Of a DNA stretch of 6,798 nt, positions 1 to 6,323 are shown piece by piece; the stretch's first letter is position 1, and the number at the start of each line of letters is the position of its first letter. Position numbers and translations under genes: made by a program. The DNA lies in NCBI GenBank assembly GCA_002426275.1, contig DIPB01000197.1, forward strand, positions 960 to 7,757, written 5' to 3'. The DNA is from Firmicutes bacterium UBA5499 (GTDB lineage Bacteria; Bacillota; DTU084). Below the pieces are notes generated by a model that ran no database searches, was not told the DNA's origin, and saw only the letters and a program-made list of their open reading frames with translations.

Positions 1-1
1 G

Positions 2-430
2 CTTGCAGATGCCGAGGCAGCTTTGCAAGCAGGCGCGGATTTTAGCTTTTGTCCCCACTTTGACCCGGAGCTTGTGCAATTCGGCGCGGCGCACGATCAC
101 TTACTGATTCCGGGCATCTTCACGGCCACCGAACTGATGGCAGCCGTCAGGGCAGGCGCCAGGGTAGTGAAACTTTTCCCCGCTTCTTTGGTGGGGCCTG
201 GATATCTGAAAGCTCTCAGGGGACCTTTTCCCGAATTGCGCTGCATTCCCACAGGCGGGATCAGCGCCGCTAATCTGGGCGAGTATGTTAAAGCTGGCGC
301 CGTAGGACTTGGTATGGGCGGCTCGCTGGTGAACAAGGCCGCCATCACCAGAGGAGACTGGAAAGCGCTGAGAGAGGAAGCGGAGAAGGTTGTACAGGCG
401 GCTGCCGAGGCTGGTTGGCCAGTGGCATGA
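2..430 (+). CDS. eda: KDPG/KHG-type aldolase, 5'-truncated by window edge
   Basis: This is the C-terminal part (142 residues visible) of a class I 2-keto-3-deoxy-6-phosphogluconate / 4-hydroxy-2-oxoglutarate aldolase. The enzyme cleaves a 2-keto-3-deoxy sugar-acid phosphate to pyruvate plus an aldehyde in the cytoplasm. The Schiff-base lysine lies in VKLFPA (codon 170-172), matching the K-F-F-P-A site of E. coli Eda. IPTGGIS corresponds to the phosphate-binding CPTGGIS, and LIPGIFTATEL matches the IPGxxTxxE stretch. The family is about 205-215 residues long, so roughly 70 N-terminal residues, including the usual Glu and Arg active-site positions, lie left of the window. The motifs do not separate KDPG from KDPGal (DgoA-type) or KHG activity, so the symbol is tentative. 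The stop overlaps the regulator's ATG, which indicates co-transcription and probably translational coupling. The enzyme marks the operon as sugar-acid catabolism. Confidence 0.88.
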   Translation, partial: LADAEAALQAGADFSFCPHFDPELVQFGAAHDHLLIPGIFTATELMAAVRAGARVVKLFPASLVGPGYLKALRGPFPELRCIPTGGISAANLGEYVKAGAVGLGMGGSLVNKAAITRGDWKALREEAEKVVQAAAEAGWPVA

Positions 431-1440
431 CCAAGCAGGCGACGATCAAAGATATTGCCCGCCTGGCCGGGGTGGCGCCTTCCACAGTCTCCAGAGTTGT
501 GACCAACAGCCCGGGGGTGGGAGCACAGACTAGGATGCGGATCTGGAAGCTGATCGAAGAGCATAATTACCGACCCAATTCTGTGGCCAGGAGTCTAGTT
601 ACCCAGCGGTTGCGAACGATCGGCATCCTAGTCCCCCTGAAAAGAGGGAAAGCCTTTTTTGAAAACCCGTTTTTCGCCGATGTCTTGATGGGCGCGTCTG
701 AAGCCGCGGCTCAGCGGAATTACGATGTGCTGCTGTATACGGCCAGCAGAGAGCAGACGAATGTTCTCCAGGAGAGAAAAGTTGACGGAGTGTTGGCCGT
801 GGGGCTGAGGGAGGACGACCGGCTTTTGCCGCATTTGAAAAATCAAGACATGAGGGTTGTGTTCATAAACAGAGAAATAGACGATCAGTCTCTAACCTGG
901 GTTTCTGTGGATAATAGGCAGGGAGCCTGCAAAGCCGTCTTGGAGCTGATCCGCTTGGGACATAGGAGGATTGGCTTTATCGGCGGTCCCAATGAGATGC
1001 GAAGCGGCAAGCTTAGGCGGCAAGGTTATTTGGATGCTTTGGGCGAGCGAGGCATAGACATCTGCCCGGACCTTTTGACAGAAGGAAATTTTGATGAAGA
1101 AAGCGGCCTTGAGTGCGCGTTGAAGCTATTGAGCCTCCGGCCGAGGCCTACGGCCATTTTCGCCGCCAATGATCTGATGGCCATCGGCGCGCTGAAGGCG
1201 GCGAAAACATTGAAAATCAAGGTGCCAAATGAGCTTTCCCTTTGCGGCTTTGACAATATTCACAGCTGTCTGCACACAGACCCGCCGCTGTCCACAGTGA
1301 AAATGCCGGCCTTCAAAATGGGGCAGCTGGCTTGCCAGATGATGCTGGCTCTCCTCTCCGGGGGCGAACCGGAAGCCAGGCAGATTCTTCTGCCCACGGA
1401 GCTTGTGCGCCGGGAATCAATGGGTAAAATAGGAGGCTAA
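427..1440 (+). CDS. LacI/GalR-family transcriptional regulator
   Basis: This is a 337-residue regulator with classical LacI architecture. The N-terminal helix-turn-helix covers residues about 6-24 (TIKDIARLAGVAPSTVSR). A hinge helix follows at residues 49-57 (RPNSVARSL), with the Leu57 position that wedges into the operator minor groove in this family. A periplasmic-binding-protein-like effector domain runs from about residue 65 to the end. Family landmarks there include RRIGFIGG, AIFAANDLMAIGAL and LSLCGFDN. The segment between strand YDVLLYTA and KVDGVLAVG looks a few residues shorter than usual. I chose ATG 427 because it overlaps the aldolase stop (ATGA) and starts just before the HTH. 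An in-frame TTG at 415, closer to a GAGG at 407-410, would add four residues. The effector cannot be read from sequence; a sugar or sugar-acid derivative used by this operon is likely. Being inside the operon, it is probably autoregulated. Confidence 0.95.
   Translation: MTKQATIKDIARLAGVAPSTVSRVVTNSPGVGAQTRMRIWKLIEEHNYRPNSVARSLVTQRLRTIGILVPLKRGKAFFENPFFADVLMGASEAAAQRNYDVLLYTASREQTNVLQERKVDGVLAVGLREDDRLLPHLKNQDMRVVFINREIDDQSLTWVSVDNRQGACKAVLELIRLGHRRIGFIGGPNEMRSGKLRRQGYLDALGERGIDICPDLLTEGNFDEESGLECALKLLSLRPRPTAIFAANDLMAIGALKAAKTLKIKVPNELSLCGFDNIHSCLHTDPPLSTVKMPAFKMGQLACQMMLALLSGGEPEARQILLPTELVRRESMGKIGG
1431..1436 (+). promoter_or_regulatory. Strong Shine-Dalgarno site for the DHOD-ferredoxin gene
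   Basis: AGGAGG ends 8 nt before ATG 1445 and overlaps the last codons of the LacI-type gene. It fixes the start of the downstream gene and suggests that the redox genes are translated more strongly than the regulator, which has only a weak site. Confidence 0.85.
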
Positions 1441-1444
1441 TTTA

Positions 1445-2599
1445 ATGGTTGATCTGAGCACGGAATATGTAGGTCTAAAATTAAAGAATCCCTTTCTGGC
1501 CGCTGCGGCTGGAATCACAGGCAGCATGTCTATGCTGCAAAAGGCGGAGGAAAGCGGAATCGCAGCGGTGGTGCTGAAGAGTTATTTCCAGAAGAGCATC
1601 TGCCGTATCTCTCCGGCCCCGCACTTCGCGCTTTTGAAGTCCGGACACGGCAAGATCCGCGCCGCCAGCCTTTATTCTTATGAGCAGGCAAGCGAGCGGG
1701 ATCTCGCCGGCTACGCGAGGCTGGTGGCTGATGCAAAAGCCAAATTGTCCATTCCTGTGATCGCCAGCGTTAATTGCTTTACAGAACAGGGCTGGCGCGA
1801 AGCTGCTCAAGCTGTGGAAGCCGCCGGCGCGGATGCTGTTGAGTTGAACCTTTCCTGCCCGCACGGGGTGCACTTGATGTCAGGCATGGATCTGGTGACA
1901 GAACTGGCCAAGGCCACGGCCTTTGTTCGAAGCTTGGTCTCCATTCCCATCGTCCCCAAATTGACGCCCCAGGTTTCCAGCCCTTTGGCGCTGGCAGTGG
2001 CTGTGGAAAAGCAAGGTGCCTCGGGAATGGTCTGCTTTAACAGGTTCACAGGACTGGAGATCGATTTGGAGAGCTTCCGGCCCATTATGCACGGCGGCTA
2101 CGCCGGTCATGGCGGTCCCTGGTCCATTTATTACAACCTGCGCTGGCTCAGCCAGATTGCGCCGGCAGTGAAAATTCCCATCAGCGCCAGCGGCGGCGTC
2201 TGGACGGGAGCGGACGCTGCCAAATATCTGCTGGCAGGAGCCACTACGGTTCAGCTTTGTTCAGTCATCGTAGCCGAAGGCTACGGCGCTGTCTGTAGAA
2301 TCAGCCGGGAACTGGAAGCGTATCTGGAGCGGAAAGGTTTTGCCAACTTGACGCAATTCCGCGGTAAGCTGGGGAAGATTAAGACCATGGAAGAAGTGGA
2401 CAGGACCCAGGAAATCGTGGCTGCGGTAGAGCCGGAAAAGTGCACGGGCTGCGGACTCTGCCGGCGAGTCTGTATTTACGACGCCGTCAGACTGGACAGC
2501 GGCAAAGCCAGGATCTTCTCGTGCCATGGCTGCGGACTCTGCCGGGAAGTATGTCCGGCGAACGCCATTTCCTTTGCGTCTTTGGGTGAGCGCTCATGA
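1445..2599 (+). CDS. Dihydroorotate/dihydropyrimidine dehydrogenase-like FMN protein with C-terminal 2x[4Fe-4S] ferredoxin domain
   Basis: This 384-residue cytoplasmic oxidoreductase resembles PreA, the FMN/iron-sulphur half of dihydropyrimidine dehydrogenase (DPD). An FMN TIM barrel occupies residues about 1-310. Visible landmarks are Lys45 in VLKSY, Asn110 in IASVNC, the NLSCPHG loop with Asn135, Ser137 and the catalytic-type Cys138, Lys172 in PKLTP, Asn199, and the phosphate-binding SASGGVWTG at 247-255. The ferredoxin domain (about 328-378) carries CxxCxxCxxxC twice: Cys333/336/339/343 and Cys360/363/366/370. Against DPD's substrate loop NTVSGL this protein reads NRFTGL, so the Thr that contacts pyrimidine is Arg200. 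A pyrimidine substrate is therefore uncertain, and dihydroorotate or another cyclic or conjugated substrate is possible. The gene overlaps the FAD flavoprotein by ATGA, which suggests a two-subunit complex passing electrons FMN-FeS-FeS-FAD. The usual PreT partner is not visible. Fold assignment is firm; the substrate is unknown. Confidence 0.88.
   Translation: MVDLSTEYVGLKLKNPFLAAAAGITGSMSMLQKAEESGIAAVVLKSYFQKSICRISPAPHFALLKSGHGKIRAASLYSYEQASERDLAGYARLVADAKAKLSIPVIASVNCFTEQGWREAAQAVEAAGADAVELNLSCPHGVHLMSGMDLVTELAKATAFVRSLVSIPIVPKLTPQVSSPLALAVAVEKQGASGMVCFNRFTGLEIDLESFRPIMHGGYAGHGGPWSIYYNLRWLSQIAPAVKIPISASGGVWTGADAAKYLLAGATTVQLCSVIVAEGYGAVCRISRELEAYLERKGFANLTQFRGKLGKIKTMEEVDRTQEIVAAVEPEKCTGCGLCRRVCIYDAVRLDSGKARIFSCHGCGLCREVCPANAISFASLGERS
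2447..2464 (+). repeat. Direct repeat copy 1 within ferredoxin domain
   Basis: GGCTGCGGACTCTGCCGG is identical to the copy at 2528-2545. It encodes GCGLCR of the first cluster motif. The copies are 81 nt (27 codons) apart and in the same frame, as expected for the internal two-fold duplication of a 2x[4Fe-4S] ferredoxin. Confidence 0.9.
2528..2545 (+). repeat. Direct repeat copy 2 within ferredoxin domain
   Basis: Second 18-nt copy, encoding GCGLCR of the second cluster motif. Flanking codons differ (RVC versus EVC after it), so the identity is limited to this core. Confidence 0.9.
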
Positions 2600-4374
2600 G
2601 GCAGCTCGCCTGCGACGTGCTGGTAGTCGGCGCCGGAGGCGCCGCGCTGCGCGCGGCCATCGCCGCACATGATACAGATCCGCAGCTGAGAGTACAAATC
2701 GTAACCCGCGGCAAGCTGGGAAAAAGCGGAGTCACAGCCACAGCTTGTTCGGACAGGATGGCCTTTCACGCCACTTTGCCCTATACCCTTCCCGGCGGCG
2801 ACGACAACTGGCGTTATCACGCGGCAGATATCTACCGCTTGGGCGGCTGCGTTTCAGATCCAAAGCTCGCGGAGATTTTGGCCAAAAACAGCGGCAGAGC
2901 AGCCCAAGAGCTACAGCGGTGGGGAGTGCCCTTTACCCTTGACAGCGCCGGCAGGCTGGCTCAGTTTATCACAGACGGCTCGGACTATCCCAGGGCTTGC
3001 TACACTGGACCATACACTGCCAATCACATTTCCCAGGCGCTCTGCGCAAAAGTCAGGGAACTTGCCCTGCCGGTTTTAGAGGAACATTACGTTTTTCAGC
3101 TGGCGGTCTCCGGCGGCAGGGTAGTCGGCGTTTGGGCGTTGCCCGAAGGGCTGCCGGGAACTGAGGATCCTGCGAGACACTTGGTGTTTCTCGGAGCTCG
3201 TTCCGTGGTGCTGGCCACCGGAGGCGCAGGGGGGATCTACGGTCACAATGTCTTTCCCCCTGGCGCCGTAGGCGACGGCTATGCCATGGCCTTAGCAGCC
3301 GGCGCCAGCGTGGTGAATATAGAGTTCTTGCAGATTGCCCTCTGCTCGCCTAAGACGAGCTTGGCCTGCTCCGGCAGCATCATGCGCGCCATGCCTCGCT
3401 TTGTCAATGATAAAGGAGAAGAGCTGGCTTTGCCCGGCTCTTGGCCGGAGCTTGTCTTTGACAAGGGCGCCAGCTGGCCCCTTTCTTACGAAAACCCTAC
3501 TCACAAAATCGATCTCTTGGTGGCCAGAGAGCTTGAAGCCGGAGGCAAGGTTTATTTGGACTTCAGCGCCAATCCCCGGAACTTCGCTTGGGAAAGCTTG
3601 CCCCAGAGGCTGGTCTCATTATATAAAGCGGAGAGACGGCAGGATTTAGGACAGGAGCGTAAATTCAGTCCCCTCGCCAGGCTCAGAGAAATCAACCAGC
3701 CGGTAGTCCAGTGGTTGGCTGAGCGTGGAGTGCGGCTGGAAGCAGGAGAGCGCTTGGAGATCCATCCTTCAGTCCAGCACTTTCAGGGAGGAGTGTGGAT
3801 CGATGCCGGAGCCGAAACCAAACTGCCAGGGCTCTTTGCGGCAGGAGAGGCGGCCGGCGGCCAGCACGGAGCCAACAGGCCAGGCGGCAACGCCCTGATG
3901 GACGCCCAGGTGTTCGGTCGCATTGCGGGCGAGCGCGCAGCTCAAGTGCCGTTTCGGCTGGATAGGAACCACCCGCAGGAACCAAAGTTGCAAAAGGATC
4001 GCGGGACTGCGGCCGGAGAGATTCTGACGCACGTCCGCGGGCTTATGGATCGCTACGCCGCTGTGATCCGCTGGCCGGAAGGCCTAAAGGTTGCGGCACA
4101 GGAACTTGAGGAGCTGGCAAAGCTTGAGCCCGTTCCCGCCAGGGAGAGCTGGGATCGGGTGCTGGAAGCGAAAGCGGCTGTTCTGGTGGCCAGGGCGGTT
4201 GTGAAGGCGCAGGCGCTGCGCAAAGAGAGCCGGGGACCGCATCTATATTTTACGGAAGCGGACGGAGAGGCTATGCCAACGGATCCGGAGTATCAGCGCT
4301 CTGTTTGCCTCAGCGGACCGGCTCTCAACGCCAGTTGGATTAAGTGGCGAAAGCCAAAGGAGGATGAGAAATAA
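2596..4374 (+). CDS. FAD-binding flavoprotein of the fumarate reductase / L-aspartate oxidase family
   Basis: This 592-residue protein is probably soluble; I see no signal peptide or membrane helix. The N-terminal dinucleotide site is GAGGAALR (residues 12-19), and ATGGAGGIYG (207-216) is the second FAD motif. A capping domain covers roughly 235-350. HFQGG (His395) and HGANRPGGNALMDAQVFGR (from His424, with Arg428) match the substrate and FAD region of FrdA/SdhA. The C-terminal helical domain ends in KESRGPH, like RESRG in SdhA and NadB. Two catalytic-site differences are visible. The usual QFHPT is QIALC, so the His is Ala248, and the catalytic Arg segment is diverged, with Arg264 a possible equivalent. 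No His for covalent FAD is seen near SGVTATA. It is therefore unlikely to be a true fumarate reductase or aspartate oxidase. GGGTGAG 5 nt before the ATG, plus the ATGA overlap, support the start. I infer a partnership with the preceding DHOD-ferredoxin protein. Confidence 0.87.
   Translation: MRQLACDVLVVGAGGAALRAAIAAHDTDPQLRVQIVTRGKLGKSGVTATACSDRMAFHATLPYTLPGGDDNWRYHAADIYRLGGCVSDPKLAEILAKNSGRAAQELQRWGVPFTLDSAGRLAQFITDGSDYPRACYTGPYTANHISQALCAKVRELALPVLEEHYVFQLAVSGGRVVGVWALPEGLPGTEDPARHLVFLGARSVVLATGGAGGIYGHNVFPPGAVGDGYAMALAAGASVVNIEFLQIALCSPKTSLACSGSIMRAMPRFVNDKGEELALPGSWPELVFDKGASWPLSYENPTHKIDLLVARELEAGGKVYLDFSANPRNFAWESLPQRLVSLYKAERRQDLGQERKFSPLARLREINQPVVQWLAERGVRLEAGERLEIHPSVQHFQGGVWIDAGAETKLPGLFAAGEAAGGQHGANRPGGNALMDAQVFGRIAGERAAQVPFRLDRNHPQEPKLQKDRGTAAGEILTHVRGLMDRYAAVIRWPEGLKVAAQELEELAKLEPVPARESWDRVLEAKAAVLVARAVVKAQALRKESRGPHLYFTEADGEAMPTDPEYQRSVCLSGPALNASWIKWRKPKEDEK
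4356..4363 (+). promoter_or_regulatory. Shine-Dalgarno site deciding the DUF362-isomerase start
   Basis: AAAGGAGG directly abuts an in-frame ATG at 4364, leaving no spacer. The next in-frame ATG, at 4376, lies 12 nt downstream of the site and is the better start. This would remove four residues (MRNK) from the longest reading. It leaves a 1-nt gap after the flavoprotein stop at 4372-4374. Confidence 0.75.
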
Positions 4375-4375
4375 A

Positions 4376-6310
4376 ATGAAGACAACTGTGGGCATTTGGT
4401 CTGCCCGGCGAGATGAGGAAGCCAAATACGAGGAAATTCTGGGAAAGGCCTTGAAGCCTCTAGGCGGTTGGGAAAAATTCATCAAGCCCGGAGATCTGGT
4501 GCTCATTAAGGCCAATGAGTTCATAGTAGCCGGAGCAGCTTCGGGCAAGACCACTCATCCAGCCTTGGTGCTGGCCGCGGCAAAGGCTGCCAGGCGCTCA
4601 GGCGCCGGACGTGTGGTTATAGGGGAACTGAGCGATGCCATTTTCGTTAATTTCCAAACTTATCCGGAGATTTACGATTACGCGGAAGTGGTGAATTTCG
4701 GCAAGCTTCCCCATGATCATCTCGCTTTGCCGGGAGCGCAAAGTTTAAAAAGCCCCGTCCCGATGCCTAAAATCGTCAAGGAGTGCGATGTGTTTATTAA
4801 CATGCCGGGCTTGCGCACTCACGCGCTGCCCTTGTTTTCCAATGCCATGAAAAACTTGATGGGGCTCTTGTCTTTGGGAGCCACTTCCCAGGTCCATATG
4901 TGGGGGCTGGAGGGCTCGGTGGTAGATCTTAATGCCTTCCGGCCCAGCGACCTGGTGATCACAGACGCCATTTGGAGCCTGCAAGGCAATTTTCCAGCCG
5001 AAGGTGAGGCTCTGCCCACGGATCTTGTTCTGGTGGGCGACAACGCTTTGGCAGTAGACAGGGTGGCCGCTAAGCTGATGCGGCTCGATCCGGACCAGGT
5101 GGGATATTTGGCCGAGGGAAGGCGCCGCGGTTTAGGACCGCTTCATGATGAAGAAATTGATGTCGTCGGCGACAGTAAAGCGATTTTGGCAGAGGGCATC
5201 GCTTTTGTGCAGCCGACTTTGGAATATACAAATCTGCCGCCCCAGATGCGAATCATCGATCATGGTTTATGCAAAGCCTGCAGGCGGGCGCTTGCCCGCG
5301 GCATCACCGCGGCGCAGCATAGCCCTGAATACCGGGATCCCGGACGCCTTCTGGCTGTAGTGGGGCCTGCGGAGCAGGTGCAGCCGGAGGGCGAAGAGGA
5401 TGTGCTTTTGGTGGGAAATTGCGCGGCCGCCCACAGGGCGCCGGGAAAGACCTTCCTCCCAGGCTGTCCGCCGCTGTCCGGCCAGTGCAAAATGGCGCTG
5501 CTGTCTTTTCTGCCCGTCAGCTTTCAGACCAGCTTCTGCTCCATCGGCATGCGGGAGCTGCCGCTGGAAGAAGTGATCGAAAAAATAGGCCCTTTAGGTT
5601 ACCAGGGGCTGGAGATCTGGGGGCAGCACCTGACAGATTATCTGGCCGGGCATTCCGCAGCGGAACTGCAGGCTGCCTTGGCCAAATACCAGCTGCAGGC
5701 GCCGATGATTTCCCCATACTTCGACTTGGTCTCCTCAGCAGAAAAATTGGAACAAAGCAAAGAAGAATGTCAAAAGTTCATCGCCCTGGCGAAGAGAATA
5801 GGTTCCCCGCTGATCCGCGTTTTCACAGGCCCTGCCGGCTCTCAGGAAGCTTCTCATTGGCAGTGGGTCCAGGCAGTTAAAGCTTTAAAGCAGTTTGCCC
5901 AGTGGGGGAGACAAGCCGGCGTGGGCTTTGCTGTGGAAACCCATCAGGGCCAGTTGGCGGATACGGTCAAATCCACGCTGCGCTTGGTGAGGCAGGTGGA
6001 TGAAGATAATTTCCGGGTAAATTTGGATATCCACAATCTCTTTGATCGGGGAGAGGATCCGGTCGCGGCTTTGAGGATCTTAGCTCCTTATGTTGTCCAC
6101 GTCCACGCGAAAAACGGCGAGCAAACCGATGGGTTGCGCTACGGGATCCGGCTTCAGGCGGGGAACATGGATTATGCTCCGTTCCTGCGGGAATTGGGCA
6201 AACTTGGTTACAAGGGCTTTGTCTCCATAGAATGGTTTGGCGAAAAGCCCCTGGAAAACGCAGCCAGGGAATTGGCCTATCTGCGGCAATTCGACGGAAC
6301 GCAAGAGTGA
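4376..6310 (+). CDS. Fusion protein: DUF362 domain + xylose-isomerase-like sugar (phosphate) isomerase/epimerase
   Basis: This 644-residue protein has two parts. Residues about 1-366 are a DUF362 domain. The signature is GLRTHALPLFSNAMKNLMG (Arg147, His149, Lys159, Asn160), followed by DLVITDAI and DNALAVDRVAAKLM. Cysteines at 299 and 302 (CKAC), 349 (GNC) and 364 (PGCPP) could bind a metal or an Fe-S cluster. The biochemical role of DUF362 is not established to my knowledge. Residues about 376-644 are an AP-endonuclease-2/xylose-isomerase-like TIM barrel starting at VSFQTSF. Its predicted divalent-metal ligands are Glu521 (AVETH), Asp551 (NLDIHN, with His553), His577 (VHVHAKN) and Glu619 (SIEWFG), the layout of tagatose-epimerase-type enzymes, which isomerise or epimerise sugars or their phosphates. 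No stop separates the domains. ATG 5492 lies near the junction but lacks a Shine-Dalgarno site, so a separate second protein is unlikely. A lost stop or sequencing error at the junction cannot be excluded. Substrate unknown. Confidence 0.85.
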   Translation: MKTTVGIWSARRDEEAKYEEILGKALKPLGGWEKFIKPGDLVLIKANEFIVAGAASGKTTHPALVLAAAKAARRSGAGRVVIGELSDAIFVNFQTYPEIYDYAEVVNFGKLPHDHLALPGAQSLKSPVPMPKIVKECDVFINMPGLRTHALPLFSNAMKNLMGLLSLGATSQVHMWGLEGSVVDLNAFRPSDLVITDAIWSLQGNFPAEGEALPTDLVLVGDNALAVDRVAAKLMRLDPDQVGYLAEGRRRGLGPLHDEEIDVVGDSKAILAEGIAFVQPTLEYTNLPPQMRIIDHGLCKACRRALARGITAAQHSPEYRDPGRLLAVVGPAEQVQPEGEEDVLLVGNCAAAHRAPGKTFLPGCPPLSGQCKMALLSFLPVSFQTSFCSIGMRELPLEEVIEKIGPLGYQGLEIWGQHLTDYLAGHSAAELQAALAKYQLQAPMISPYFDLVSSAEKLEQSKEECQKFIALAKRIGSPLIRVFTGPAGSQEASHWQWVQAVKALKQFAQWGRQAGVGFAVETHQGQLADTVKSTLRLVRQVDEDNFRVNLDIHNLFDRGEDPVAALRILAPYVVHVHAKNGEQTDGLRYGIRLQAGNMDYAPFLRELGKLGYKGFVSIEWFGEKPLENAARELAYLRQFDGTQE

Positions 6311-6323
6311 GCCATGCTGCATA

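Noticed and set aside
415..426. TTG 415 as the start of the LacI-type regulator
   Set aside because: It adds only MASG before the conserved N-terminus, and ATG 427 overlaps the aldolase stop in the common ATGA arrangement. The nearby GAGG keeps it possible but less likely.
97..564. Long minus-strand open frame across the aldolase/regulator junction
   Set aside because: It lies opposite two genes with clear family motifs, and its translation has low-complexity, Pro/Ser/Ala-rich shadow composition.
2476..2820. Minus-strand open frames opposite the DHOD/flavoprotein junction
   Set aside because: They are antisense to the ferredoxin cysteines and the FAD-binding motif, which are unmistakable on the plus strand.
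5419..5880. Second plus-strand frame of about 150 codons within the DUF362-isomerase junction
   Set aside because: It is Arg/Gly/Ala/Pro-rich with no family resemblance, while the main frame carries both domains' motifs without a break.
5492..6310. Separate isomerase gene starting at ATG 5492
   Set aside because: There is no Shine-Dalgarno-like sequence before it and no stop ends the DUF362 frame, so a single fusion protein is the simpler reading.
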